In this document: positions 26,554-35,147 of the stretch, piece by piece
Numbering within the stretch: position 1 is the first letter of the stretch
How the letters are laid out: each line of letters opens with the position of its first letter
DNA from: an uncultured Microbacterium sp.
GTDB lineage: Bacteria; Actinomycetota; Actinomycetes; Actinomycetales; Microbacteriaceae
Direction of reading: 5' to 3'
Assembly (NCBI GenBank): GCA_913774845.1
Contig: CAJYJO010000014.1
Coordinates: 86,636-150,635 of the forward strand
DNA: 64,000 nt
Notes under the pieces: model-generated
What the model saw: the letters and a program-made list of their open reading frames with translations, nothing else
Told to the model about the DNA's origin: nothing
Database searches by the model: none
Made by a program: the position numbers and the translations under genes

Positions 26554-27402
26554 ATGACCGACACGACGGAGGATGCCGGGTTCTCGGCATCCATCGATCG
26601 GGCCGTGGAGGTGCTCGCCGGCCGTCGCATCGCCGTCCTGACCGGTGCGGGCGTGTCGACCGACTCGGGGATCCCCGACTACCGCGGCAAAGGCGCCCCC
26701 ACCCGCACGCCCATGACCGCCCAGCAGTTCCTCTCGAGTGCCGAGGCACGGCGCCGCTATTGGGTGGGCAGCCACCTGGGCTGGCAGGTGTTCGCGGCGG
26801 CCGAGCCCAACGACGGTCATCGCGCTCTCGCCGACCTCGAGCAGGCGGGGGTCGCCAACGGCGTCGTCACGCAGAACGTCGACGGCCTGCACGTGCGCGC
26901 CGGCAGCAGCCGTGTCGTGGAGCTGCACGGCACGATGCGCCGCGTGGGCTGCCTGCAGTGCGGTCAGGTGTTCGACCGGCGCGATCTGGCCGAGCGGGTC
27001 GAGGCCGACAACCCGTGGATCCGTCTTCCCGAGAACGTCGAGCTCGGTCCCGACGGCGACGTGACGCCCGCGTCCGCCGACGGTTTCGTCGTGCCGACGT
27101 GCTCGGTGTGCGGGGGCACGCTCAAGCCCGACGTGGTGTTCTTTGGCGAGTACATCCCGGTCGAGAAGTTCCGCGAGGCCGAGCAGCTCGTGCACACCAG
27201 CGAGGCCCTCGTGATCGCCGGTTCGTCGCTCGTGGTGAACTCCGGGATCCGCCTGGTGGAGCGCGCGCGCCGTCGCCGCCTGCCCGTCGTCATCATCAAT
27301 CGTGGCGAGACCCGCGCCGACCGCCGCGCGACGGTGAAGATCGACGGCAGCACGAGCGACGTGCTCCGCGCGTTCGCGGAGCGACTCCCGGGCCTGCTCT
27401 GA
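26554..27402 (+). CDS. NAD-dependent protein deacylase, Sir2 family
   Basis: A 282-residue sirtuin that removes acyl groups from lysines with consumption of NAD+. NAD-binding motif [15 protein letters not shown] (residues about 31-45), TQNVDGLH with the catalytic His in ELHGT, and a zinc site formed by CLQC and CSVC pairs. ATG preferred over an upstream GTG because GGAGG lies at proper distance; TAGACT at 26528-26533 is a -10 candidate. Confidence 0.94.
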   Translation: MTDTTEDAGFSASIDRAVEVLAGRRIAVLTGAGVSTDSGIPDYRGKGAPTRTPMTAQQFLSSAEARRRYWVGSHLGWQVFAAAEPNDGHRALADLEQAGVANGVVTQNVDGLHVRAGSSRVVELHGTMRRVGCLQCGQVFDRRDLAERVEADNPWIRLPENVELGPDGDVTPASADGFVVPTCSVCGGTLKPDVVFFGEYIPVEKFREAEQLVHTSEALVIAGSSLVVNSGIRLVERARRRRLPVVIINRGETRADRRATVKIDGSTSDVLRAFAERLPGLL

Positions 27403-27426
27403 CGTCCCGCGCGCTCGTCGGCGGGA

Positions 27427-28263
27427 TCACTCCGCTCGTGTGTACCCCACCGCCCCGCCTTCGAGGAACGCCCGGTGCGCACCGTTCACCGTCATACCGG
27501 TGAGACGCTCGATCGTCGCGGTCGCCTCCGCGCGCAGCTCGCCGTGTCGGCGGACGAACACGGCATGGGCGCGCGGGGCGCTCCATCCCTCGGGCAGCAG
27601 CGCCGCCGGCAGGTCCGGGTCGGTGAAGGGGAAGCGACGGTAGTCGTCGGTCAGGCGCACGCGCGCGATCAGGGCGGCGGCCGCCTCTTCGGTCGTGGGG
27701 GTGTCGTGGCGGGCGGCGAACGCGCTGTAGTGCGCGTCGAGTGCGTCGAGATCCCATCCGCGCGCGGCGATCGAGCGGTCGTGGGCGAGGTCGCCGCTGC
27801 GGCTCAGGAGGACGTCGGATGCCACGCCGTTGGCATCCATCAACTGTCGCGCCGCCGCCAGACGGTCGCCGGGAGCGACCCAGATCGCCGGCTGCAGTTG
27901 CCCGAAGCCGAGCCAGGTGAGGTGCTTGCGCATCTCGTCGCGGGCCGAGCGATCACCGGCGCGCGTCGCGATGAGGGTCCATTCCCCGCCCCACTCGCCC
28001 GACACGTGCCGGAAGATGCGCTCGCGGCCCTCGTCGAGCAGGTCCCAGGACTTCGGCGACAGCAGGTAGGTCGTGAGCCGCCCGTCACGGCGGGTCTCGA
28101 ACCACCCCTCGGCGCGTAGGCGCGACATGACCACCCGGGTGGTGGCCGGCTCGATGTCGAAGAGCTGGAGGACGTCGCTCAGTCCGCGCAGCGGCACCTC
28201 GCCGTCTCCGCAGTATCGGAAATAGTCCCCGAAGAGAGTGAAGACGAGGGAACGGGGGCGCAT
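27427..28263 (-). CDS. PaaX-family transcriptional regulator
   Basis: A 278-residue regulator. The N-terminal winged helix (FTLFGDYFRYCGDGEVPLRG, recognition helix TRVVMSRLRAEGW) is followed by the central and C-terminal PaaX domains. PaaX itself represses phenylacetate degradation and is released by phenylacetyl-CoA. Here it is divergent from an aryl-CoA monooxygenase operon, so an aryl-CoA such as salicylyl-CoA is the likely effector. TAACGT lies 6 nt before the ATG, overlapping an inverted repeat, which suggests leaderless, autoregulated expression. Confidence 0.88.
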   Translation of the reverse strand: MRPRSLVFTLFGDYFRYCGDGEVPLRGLSDVLQLFDIEPATTRVVMSRLRAEGWFETRRDGRLTTYLLSPKSWDLLDEGRERIFRHVSGEWGGEWTLIATRAGDRSARDEMRKHLTWLGFGQLQPAIWVAPGDRLAAARQLMDANGVASDVLLSRSGDLAHDRSIAARGWDLDALDAHYSAFAARHDTPTTEEAAAALIARVRLTDDYRRFPFTDPDLPAALLPEGWSAPRAHAVFVRRHGELRAEATATIERLTGMTVNGAHRAFLEGGAVGYTRAE

Positions 28264-28269
28264 GCGAGA

Positions 28270-28275
28270 ACGTTA
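28270..28275 (-). promoter_or_regulatory. -10 element, leaderless paaX-like gene
   Basis: TAACGT on the minus strand, 6 nt before the ATG; it overlaps the left arm of the adjacent operator. Confidence 0.5.
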
Positions 28276-28293
28276 CCCGACACAGATGTAACG
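28271..28293. promoter_or_regulatory. Probable PaaX operator
   Basis: CGTTAC (28271-28276) and GTAACG (28288-28293) form perfect inverted arms with an 11-bp spacer in the divergent promoter between the PaaX-type regulator and the monooxygenase. Confidence 0.55.
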
Positions 28294-28301
28294 AAGCTAT
28301 G

Positions 28302-28321
28302 GCGCAAGACCGATTTGTGTT
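28302..28321 (+). promoter_or_regulatory. Shared motif of salicylate promoters, copy 1
   Basis: GCGCAAGAC, 5 bp, TGTGTT. The identical pair with identical spacing occurs at 35044-35063 upstream of the alpha/beta hydrolase. Probably a common regulator site or promoter element. Confidence 0.5.
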
Positions 28322-28371
28322 GCATACTCGTTCCGTCGTGACGGTTCGACATCTTCAGCGAGGAGGCTGAC

Positions 28372-29862
28372 ATGCGTATCGCGATCATCGGAGGCGGTCC
28401 GGGCGGACTGCTGTTCGCCGCTCTGGCCGCACGGAACGTGCCCGGCGCCCACGTGGACCTGTTCGAGCGGAACCGCCCCGACGAGGCCTTCGGCTTCGGC
28501 GTGGTCTTCTCGGACGCGACGCAGAACGGAGTGGATGCCGCCGACTCGGCTTTGCGTGAAACCCTCGACGCCTCGGGGGTGCGGTGGGATGCCATCCGGG
28601 TCACCGCCAAGGGCGAGACGATGACCTTCGGCGGCAACGGCATGGGAGCCGTGCTGCGCAAGGATCTGCTCGCCGCCCTCCAGCGGCGGGCCACGGAGGC
28701 CGGCGCCCACCTGCACTTCTCCACCCCTCGGCGCGTCGACGAGCTCGGCGACTACGACGTGATCGTCGCCGCCGACGGTGCGAACTCCCACACCCGTGCC
28801 GCGATCGGTGACGACACCCTGGGGGTGACGTACGAGACGGCGGCGGCGAAGTTCATCTGGTTCGCCACCGACCAGCCGTTCCCGGGCCTGACGTTCCTGC
28901 ACACCCACGTCGACGGGCTCCCCGATGCCGTGCCCGGCGTGTTCGCGGCGCACGCGTATCCGATCGGCGGGGGCCTGTCGACCTTCATCGTCGAGACCGA
29001 CGAAGACACGTGGCGCGCGGCAGGACTCGACGGATTCGACCCCGCCACGCCCCCGGGTCCGAGCGACGAGCACAGCAGGCACCGCCTGGAGCAGATCTTC
29101 GCCCCCCTCATCGACGGCGCACGGCTCATCGGCAACAACTCGCGGTGGGGGAACTTCCGCACCATCCGCGCCCGGAGCTGGCACCACGGCAACGTCGCCC
29201 TGCTCGGCGACGCGGTGCACACCGCCCATTTCTCGGTCGGCAGCGGCACGAAGATGTCGCTCGAAGACGCCATCGCCCTCGCCGACGCGCTCGCCGCGCA
29301 CCCCGACGACATCGACGCGGCGTTCCGAGAGTACGAGAGCGTGCGGCAACCCCAGGTGGCCCGCATCCAGGGCGCCGCGCGGCCGAGCCTGTCGTGGTGG
29401 GAGAACTTCGGCACCTACTTCCACGCCTTCGAGCCGTGGCAGTTCGGGTTCCACTTCTTCTCGCGCGCTCTGCCCGCCACGAAGATCGCGCGCCGCGATC
29501 CGGAGGCCGTGCGCCGAGCGCTCGACCGGTGGCAGAGCCGTCATGGCGCGCCGCCGTTGGAGTCCGCCGTGGCGGGTCTTCTCGATCGCCGCGTCGTCGG
29601 CCGCGACGACCTGCCCCCGGTCGTCACGGTCGCGGCGGGCGACGGCATCCGTCCCGACGACGCCGTGCGTTCGGCCCTGGCGACCCGGCGTGATGCCACC
29701 GCGGTGCTCGTCACCGGCGGGAGCGCCCTCGACCGCCAGCTCACCGCGGAGGCGGCGCGGCTGCGTCACGGTGTGGCGGCGATCATCGACGAACCCGATT
29801 GCGACGAGGATCGTGCCATGACCCTGGTGCTCTCGGGCCGCGCGGATGCGGTGCTGCGATGA
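28372..29862 (+). CDS. FAD-dependent aryl-CoA monooxygenase (salicylyl-CoA 5-hydroxylase-like)
   Basis: A 496-residue group A flavin hydroxylase. It has the FAD fingerprint IIGGGPGGLLFA at the N-terminus, the DG motif (IVAADGANS) and the GD motif (ALLGDAVHTAHFSVGSGTKMSLEDA). The GVVFSDAT and SGTKM features are typical of salicylyl-CoA 5-hydroxylase and 2-aminobenzoyl-CoA monooxygenase. Predicted reaction: salicylyl-CoA to gentisyl-CoA. About 100 C-terminal residues end in SGRADAVLR, recalling the tail of the Old Yellow Enzyme-like domain fused in long homologues. RBS AGGAGG; overlaps the ligase by 4 bp. Confidence 0.85.
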   Translation: MRIAIIGGGPGGLLFAALAARNVPGAHVDLFERNRPDEAFGFGVVFSDATQNGVDAADSALRETLDASGVRWDAIRVTAKGETMTFGGNGMGAVLRKDLLAALQRRATEAGAHLHFSTPRRVDELGDYDVIVAADGANSHTRAAIGDDTLGVTYETAAAKFIWFATDQPFPGLTFLHTHVDGLPDAVPGVFAAHAYPIGGGLSTFIVETDEDTWRAAGLDGFDPATPPGPSDEHSRHRLEQIFAPLIDGARLIGNNSRWGNFRTIRARSWHHGNVALLGDAVHTAHFSVGSGTKMSLEDAIALADALAAHPDDIDAAFREYESVRQPQVARIQGAARPSLSWWENFGTYFHAFEPWQFGFHFFSRALPATKIARRDPEAVRRALDRWQSRHGAPPLESAVAGLLDRRVVGRDDLPPVVTVAAGDGIRPDDAVRSALATRRDATAVLVTGGSALDRQLTAEAARLRHGVAAIIDEPDCDEDRAMTLVLSGRADAVLR

Positions 29863-31511
29863 AGACACGCGAGGGGAGCACGCCCTGGCCCGACGCGTTC
29901 GCCGAGCGGTACCGCTCCGAGGGACTCTGGCAGGGCCGCACGCTGGGCGACGCGTTCGCCGAGGCCGCGCACGTGCACGCCGACCGCATCGCGCTGGTCG
30001 ACGACGCGGTGTCGCTCACCTACGCCGAGGTGCACGACCGGGTCGAGGCGTGCGCTGCGCGCCTGATCGATCGGGGGCTCGCCCCCGACGACCGGGTCGT
30101 GGTGCAGCTGCCCAATCACTGGACGTTCGTGATCCTGACGCTCGCGTGCCTGCGCGTGGGGATCGTGCCCGTGATGGCCCTGCCCGCCCATCGCGAGCAC
30201 GAGCTGCGGCACCTGATCTCGGCATCCGAAGCGGTCGCTCTGGTCACCCCCGACTCGCTCCGCGACTTCGACCATCTGGCGCTTGCGAGCGCTCTGCGCG
30301 CGTCGAGCCCGACGGTGCGGGATCTCATCGTCCTCGGCGACACGACCCCCCAGCCCGACGCCGTCAGCCTCACCGCGTTGTGCGCCCCCTCCGACGAGAC
30401 CACCCGCACCCGCCGGCTGCCGACTCCGGATGCCGCGGACGTCGCGGTGTTCCTGCTGTCCGGCGGGACGACGGGCCTGCCCAAGCTCATCGCCCGCACG
30501 CACGACGACTACCTGTGCAACATCGTCCTCACGTCGCCTCCCTCGGCGGTCGACCGCGACACCGTGTACCTCGTGACACTGCCGATGGGCCACAACTTCC
30601 CGCTCGCGTGCCCCGGCATTCTGGGCACTCTGCTGGCCGGCGGCACCGTCGTCCCGCTCGCATCCCCCCGGCCGGAACGTGCCTTCGCGGCGATCGAACG
30701 ACACGGGGTCACGCACACGGCCGCGGTTCCCGCCGTCGTCGCCTCGTGGCTCGATCACGCCGGCGTCGTGGGAGTCGACGCCCTGCGGAGTCTGCGCGTG
30801 CTCCAGGTGGGCGGCGCCCGCCTGGCCGACGAGCTCGCGGAGCGCGTCGTGCGCGGAATCCCGGGAACGCTGCAGCAGGTGTTCGGCATGGCCGAAGGAC
30901 TCATCAACGTCACCCGCCTCGACGACCCGGTCGAGGTGATCGTGGGCACGCAGGGGCGACCGGTCTCGCACCTCGACGAGCTGCGCGTGGTCGATGAGAC
31001 GACCGGACGCGAGGTCGCCCCGGGCGAGCCCGGCGTGCTACTGACCCGCGGGCCGTACACGCCGCGCGGGTACTACGACGCCCCGGAGGCCAACGCGCGC
31101 TCCTTCACCCCCGACGGCTTCTACATCACCGGCGACATCGTGCGGCAGCGCCCCGACGGCAACCTCGTCGTCGAGGGGCGCAGCAAGGACATGATCAACC
31201 GCGGGGGCGAGAACATCTCGGCCGAGGAGGTCGAGAACCTCGTGTACGGACTCGCCGCGGTGCGGCTCGCGGCCGCCGTGGCGATGCCGCACGGCACCCT
31301 CGGTGAGACGGTGTGCCTGTTCGCGGTGCTCCACGACGGTTGCGAGCTCGATCTCGCCGCGGTACGGGCGCACTTCGACACCTCGGGCGTCGCCGCCTTC
31401 AAACGCCCCGACCACCTCGTCACCGTCGAGGAACTGCCCCTGACCAAGGTGGGCAAGATCGACAAGAAGGCCCTGCGCGAGATGCTCGCCGCCGAACTCA
31501 CGGCATCCTGA
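29859..31511 (+). CDS. Aryl-AMP ligase, DhbE/salicylate ligase type
   Basis: A 550-residue ANL-superfamily adenylating enzyme. The A3 motif is LSGGTTGLPKLIARTHDDY, the A5 region is VFGMAEGLINVT, A7/A8 are YITGDIVRQ and GRSKDMINRGGENIS, and the catalytic lysine is in VGKIDKKAL. It resembles 2,3-dihydroxybenzoate/salicylate-AMP ligases. No aryl carrier protein or siderophore gene is nearby, so it likely activates salicylate for conversion to salicylyl-CoA. It is coupled by ATGA overlap to the monooxygenase. Confidence 0.87.
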   Translation: MKTREGSTPWPDAFAERYRSEGLWQGRTLGDAFAEAAHVHADRIALVDDAVSLTYAEVHDRVEACAARLIDRGLAPDDRVVVQLPNHWTFVILTLACLRVGIVPVMALPAHREHELRHLISASEAVALVTPDSLRDFDHLALASALRASSPTVRDLIVLGDTTPQPDAVSLTALCAPSDETTRTRRLPTPDAADVAVFLLSGGTTGLPKLIARTHDDYLCNIVLTSPPSAVDRDTVYLVTLPMGHNFPLACPGILGTLLAGGTVVPLASPRPERAFAAIERHGVTHTAAVPAVVASWLDHAGVVGVDALRSLRVLQVGGARLADELAERVVRGIPGTLQQVFGMAEGLINVTRLDDPVEVIVGTQGRPVSHLDELRVVDETTGREVAPGEPGVLLTRGPYTPRGYYDAPEANARSFTPDGFYITGDIVRQRPDGNLVVEGRSKDMINRGGENISAEEVENLVYGLAAVRLAAAVAMPHGTLGETVCLFAVLHDGCELDLAAVRAHFDTSGVAAFKRPDHLVTVEELPLTKVGKIDKKALREMLAAELTAS

Positions 31512-31528
31512 TCCGAAAGGAGCGCTCG

Positions 31529-32140
31529 ATGTTCATCGACGCCGCAGATCTCTCCCCCGCCGACACCTACCGTCTCCTCGTCGGCTCGGTCGTTCCCCGC
31601 CCGATCGCGTGGGTCACGAGCGGGCACGACCCGGTCAACCTGGCCCCCTTCAGCTCGTTCACCTGGGTGAGCCAGCATCCCGCGATGCTCGGTTTCACCG
31701 TGAACAAGCGGACGAACGGCCGCAAGGACACGGTGCGCAACATCGAGGAGCTCGGCGAGTTCGTCGTGAACATCGCCGACGAGACGATGCTGCCCGCGCT
31801 GCACGCGAGCAGCGAATGGATGCCGCCCGAGGTCGGCGAGGCCGATCGTCTGGGCCTCGCTCTCGAGGAGTCGCGGGTGATCGGCGTCCCGGGCCTCGCC
31901 GACGCGCCCGTGCGGATGGAGTGCCGCTACCACTCGACCACCGCGTTCAGTCCGACCGGCGGCGAGTTCGTCGTGGGCACGGTGGTCGCCTGGACCGTGC
32001 GCGACGACATCGTGCGCCTCGGCACGACGGGCGCGGCCGGCATCGACACCGACCTGCTCCGCCCGATCGGGCGTCTCGCCGGACCGCGCTACACCCCGCT
32101 CGGCGCGGTGGTGGAGCTGCCGCCGGTGCCGGGCGGGTGA
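31529..32140 (+). CDS. Flavin reductase-like domain protein
   Basis: A 203-residue protein with the FMN-binding split-barrel of flavin reductases. The start SPADTYRLLVGSVVPRPIAWVTS and the FSSFTWVSQHPAMLGFTVN segment are characteristic. Third gene of the salicylate operon, 17 bp after the ligase with AAAGGAG as RBS. Single-component group A hydroxylases do not need a reductase, so its role is unclear. It may supply reduced flavin or act as a small oxidoreductase. Confidence 0.85.
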   Translation: MFIDAADLSPADTYRLLVGSVVPRPIAWVTSGHDPVNLAPFSSFTWVSQHPAMLGFTVNKRTNGRKDTVRNIEELGEFVVNIADETMLPALHASSEWMPPEVGEADRLGLALEESRVIGVPGLADAPVRMECRYHSTTAFSPTGGEFVVGTVVAWTVRDDIVRLGTTGAAGIDTDLLRPIGRLAGPRYTPLGAVVELPPVPGG

Positions 32141-32160
32141 AGCCGCGCCGAGAGCCTCCG

Positions 32161-32210
32161 CGATCGTCGAGGGTGCACCCGTTCTCATCCACCGGGTGCA
32201 CGCTCGATCG
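32161..32210. terminator. Hairpin between convergent operons
   Basis: Arms 32161-32180 and 32194-32210 pair through CGATCG and GTGCACCC blocks with a small internal bulge. It lies between the flavin reductase-like gene and the isomerase gene, which face each other. Confidence 0.6.
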
Positions 32211-32239
32211 CCGCATGCGATTTCTCGATCGGTGCGAGC

Positions 32240-33025
32240 TCAGAACCAGCGCGCGATCTCGGGCAGCTCACCGCCGCCCGCGACCCGCAGCCGACGGGCA
32301 CCCCGACCGGCGAGCCAGCGCGCGAGGTCGGCGGCGGCACCCTCGACGACCGGACCGCCCTGGCCGTACTCCCCCGGCGCGGCATCGCGGTCGGTGGCGC
32401 GCAGCACGACGGCGCCGGGCTCGCTCCGGCGCGTCCAGGCACGCAGAACGTCGGCGATGATGCCGTCGATCATCTCGGGAGGGAAGTCGAGGAACGAGCC
32501 GCCGTCGGCGAGGTCGACCGCGTGCACCCACACTTCTTTCGCGCGCATCCACGCCGTCTCGCGCGCGGGGACCGTGCGCCCCTGTGCGGTGACGACCTCG
32601 GCATCCCACTGCGCGTCCGACAGATCGCGCCACTCGACGTCCAGGTGCACGGCGGCGTGGTCGACGAGGTGGCGCAGGGCGCGCGTGGGCAGCGTGGCGC
32701 CGAGGGCGATCTCGTCGGCCCGTTGCGTGTCGGAGGCGTACATGGGCGTCTCGACGCCCGTGCGCGCCCATTCGACCAGGCGCGCGACCGCGCGGGCGTT
32801 GTACCCGACGTGGGCGACGAGGTGCCGACGCGTCCATCCGGGCAACAGGCTCGGGGCGTCGAGCTCTGCGTCGTCGAGGTTCATGAGGCGTCGCGCGAAG
32901 TACGCCGTGCCGCGACGGGCGAGGTCGAGGTGCGCGTGAGGGGCGGAGTCGGCGTCGTAACGCGCTCCGGCGCCCTGCCGTTCCCGCAGCGCGAGCTGCT
33001 CGGGCGTCAGCCCCCTCGCGCTCAC
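32240..33025 (-). CDS. Maleylpyruvate isomerase, mycothiol-dependent (DinB-like)
   Basis: A 261-residue protein with an N-terminal DinB/MDMPI four-helix domain. Likely metal-binding histidines lie in TRRHLVAHVGYNARA and LVDHAAVHLDVEW, with another His in AVDL-adjacent VWVHAVDL. It converts maleylpyruvate to fumarylpyruvate using mycothiol, the actinobacterial replacement for glutathione. A C-terminal SCP2-like MDMPI_C region ends the protein. GTG start overlaps the upstream hydrolase stop by 4 bp. Last gene of the gentisate operon. Confidence 0.88.
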   Translation of the reverse strand: MSARGLTPEQLALRERQGAGARYDADSAPHAHLDLARRGTAYFARRLMNLDDAELDAPSLLPGWTRRHLVAHVGYNARAVARLVEWARTGVETPMYASDTQRADEIALGATLPTRALRHLVDHAAVHLDVEWRDLSDAQWDAEVVTAQGRTVPARETAWMRAKEVWVHAVDLADGGSFLDFPPEMIDGIIADVLRAWTRRSEPGAVVLRATDRDAAPGEYGQGGPVVEGAAADLARWLAGRGARRLRVAGGGELPEIARWF

Positions 33026-33846
33026 GGCTCCTCCGCCGCGAAGCGGTTGCGGAGCGTCCCGATCCCGTCGATCGTGACCTCGACGACGCTTCCGGATGCC
33101 AGATACTCCCGGGGTTCGCGCGCGTGGCCGACGCCGCCGGGGGTTCCGGTGAGGATCACGTCTCCCGGGCGCAAGGTCGTGATGGTCGAGACGTAGCGGA
33201 CGAGGTCGACGGGCCCGTGGACGAGGTCGTGGATGTCGCCGACCTGCTTCTGCGCGCCGTCGACGGTCGTCGTCATGCGCGCGTCGGACGGGATCTCGTC
33301 GGGGGTGGCGAGCACCGGTCCGAGCGGGGTCGATCGTTCCCACATCTTGCCCTGCAGCCACTCGCGGGTGCGGAACTGCCAGTCGCGCATCGACACGTCG
33401 TTCGCGATCGTGTAGCCGGCGATGGCGTCTGCGGCCTGTTCGGCCGACGCGCGGCGCACGGTCGAGCCGATCACGACGGCGAGCTCGCCCTCCCAGTCGA
33501 TCTCGGGGCTCTCGGGCGGGAGGGCGATCTCCTCGCCTGCTGCGGCGAGGGTGTCGGCGAACTTGGCGAAGAGCACCGGGTACTCGGGAAGGTCGCGCTT
33601 CATCTCGAGGATGTGCGCGCGGTAGTTCAGCCCGACGCACACGATCTTGCTCGGGGCGAGGATCACGGGCGCGAGGTGCGCGGCATCCACCTCCACGACC
33701 GGACCCTCGACGCCCGCGACGGCCGACGCGGGGCCGGCCCGCAGCACGTCGCCGACGTCGGCGAAGCGTTCCAGCACGACGGCCCGACTCCCCTCCACAC
33801 GGGCCGCGGCGGTGGATCCCTTCCAGTGCAGGGTCAGCAGCTTCAT
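33022..33846 (-). CDS. Fumarylpyruvate hydrolase (FAH family)
   Basis: A 274-residue fumarylacetoacetate hydrolase-family enzyme predicted to cleave fumarylpyruvate to fumarate and pyruvate. The FAH core starts at VCVGLNYRAHILEM. Metal ligands lie in the DWEGELAVVIG motif, and GYTIANDVSMRDWQ and LTGTPGGVG are conserved landmarks. It is coupled by 4-bp overlaps to gentisate dioxygenase and to the isomerase. Confidence 0.92.
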   Translation of the reverse strand: MKLLTLHWKGSTAAARVEGSRAVVLERFADVGDVLRAGPASAVAGVEGPVVEVDAAHLAPVILAPSKIVCVGLNYRAHILEMKRDLPEYPVLFAKFADTLAAAGEEIALPPESPEIDWEGELAVVIGSTVRRASAEQAADAIAGYTIANDVSMRDWQFRTREWLQGKMWERSTPLGPVLATPDEIPSDARMTTTVDGAQKQVGDIHDLVHGPVDLVRYVSTITTLRPGDVILTGTPGGVGHAREPREYLASGSVVEVTIDGIGTLRNRFAAEEP

Positions 33847-34943
33847 CGGTCGGTCTCCTCGTCGAACGCGCGGTACAGTCCCAGCCCCTCGAAGATCGGG
33901 GTGTCGCTGAAGTGGAACAGATCCAGGCGCGTCTCGGCCTGCACACGGAAGCGGCACCAGCTGGGCACGACGAAGATGTCGCCGTGCTCCACGGTGTGTT
34001 CGGTGTCGCCGAGCAGAACGCGACCGGAGCCCTCGAAGACCTGGTAGACGTTCGACCCGACCTCCCGGCGGACCGGCGTCGATGTTCCCTCGCGCAGACG
34101 ATGGAACTGCGCGCGGATCGTCGGCATGACGTCGCCCCCGGTGGTGGGGTTCGAGAAACGCACGGCGGCATGGCCGGGACCGACCGTCGCCGGCATCCCC
34201 TCGGCCTCGAGCAGCAGCTGGTCGGTGAGCGCGGCGTCGGTGTGCTCCCAGCGGTACGCGCCGATCGGGCTCGACACCGTACGGCGCAGTCCCGCGAGCG
34301 GCAGGAGTCCCGGGTGCGCCCACAGGCGCTCGGAGCGCGAGTAATTGGGGGTCGCCTCGTCGGTCACCCGCTCGGAGCCGAACTCGAAGAATCCCGAATC
34401 CATCTGGTACGCGAAGGGGATGTCGAGGCCGTCGATCCAGGTCATCGATTCGTCGGTCTCGTTGTGGTGGCCGTGGAAGTGCCAGCCCGGCGTGAGCAGG
34501 AAGTCTCCCCGGCTCATCCGCACGGGATCGCCGTTGACCACCGTCCAGACCCCCTCGCCCGAGGTGACGAACCGGAAGGCGTTCTGCGAGTGCCGGTGCT
34601 CGGGGGCTGTCTCGCGAGGTCCGAGCTGCTGGATCGCCGCCCAGAGCGTCGGCGAGATGTACGCGCGACCGTTCAAGCCGGGGTTGGCGAGCCCGATGGC
34701 CCGCCGCTCTCCCCCGCGCCCCACGGGGACGAGGTCTCCCGCGCGCTCGGCGAGAGGGCGCAGGGCGCTCCACCGCCACACCCAGGGGACCGCCTTGGGC
34801 TGAGGGGTCTGGGGCATGAGGTCGTCGAGCTGCGTCCACAGTGGGATGAGATGGTTCTCCTCGAATCCGCGATACAGGGCGCGCAGTTCGGGGGTGTCCT
34901 CGGGCTGCATCGCGTTCTCGACCGGGGTGACGGTCTCGCTCAT
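33843..34943 (-). CDS. Gentisate 1,2-dioxygenase
   Basis: A 366-residue bicupin that opens the gentisate ring to maleylpyruvate using Fe(II). The N-terminal cupin holds HRHSQNAFRFVTSGEG and the LLTPGWHFHGHHNE motif; the C-terminal cupin has the matching NVYQVFEGSGRV and FVVPSWCRF. The preserved His triad in the first cupin supports activity. RBS GAGGAGG with ATG six bases later. First gene of the gentisate operon, divergent from the alpha/beta hydrolase. Confidence 0.94.
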   Translation of the reverse strand: MSETVTPVENAMQPEDTPELRALYRGFEENHLIPLWTQLDDLMPQTPQPKAVPWVWRWSALRPLAERAGDLVPVGRGGERRAIGLANPGLNGRAYISPTLWAAIQQLGPRETAPEHRHSQNAFRFVTSGEGVWTVVNGDPVRMSRGDFLLTPGWHFHGHHNETDESMTWIDGLDIPFAYQMDSGFFEFGSERVTDEATPNYSRSERLWAHPGLLPLAGLRRTVSSPIGAYRWEHTDAALTDQLLLEAEGMPATVGPGHAAVRFSNPTTGGDVMPTIRAQFHRLREGTSTPVRREVGSNVYQVFEGSGRVLLGDTEHTVEHGDIFVVPSWCRFRVQAETRLDLFHFSDTPIFEGLGLYRAFDEETDR

Positions 34944-34990
34944 CGGTCCTCCTCGACGTCGGCGTGAACCCAGGTTGCATGACTTCCTGA

Positions 34991-35002
34991 CGTTGCGCAA
35001 CG
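34991..35002. promoter_or_regulatory. 12-bp palindrome, gentisate promoter
   Basis: CGTTGCGCAACG is a perfect palindrome 48 bp before the dioxygenase ATG. A second TTGCGCAA palindrome lies 49 bp away. Confidence 0.55.
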
Positions 35003-35039
35003 TATTTTTGTCACACATTTCAAAAAAGCGAGACAAATC

Positions 35040-35063
35040 TCTTGCGCAAGACGCTGATGTGTT
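35040..35063. promoter_or_regulatory. Palindrome and shared salicylate motif, copy 2
   Basis: TCTTGCGCAAGA (35040-35051) is a perfect palindrome. Its right half is part of GCGCAAGAC, 5 bp, TGTGTT, identical in content and spacing to 28302-28321. Confidence 0.55.
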
Positions 35064-35147
35064 ACACGATGTGGGCCACGGGATGCCGATGGCACGAGAC
35101 CGTCGTCCCGCCGAGAGCATCGACGCCGATCTGCAAGGAGGCAGAAC

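Noticed and set aside
29859-31511. Siderophore (enterobactin/bacillibactin-like) biosynthesis suggested by the DhbE-type ligase
   Set aside because: No isochorismatase, carrier protein, NRPS or siderophore transport genes are present, and the neighbours are catabolic.
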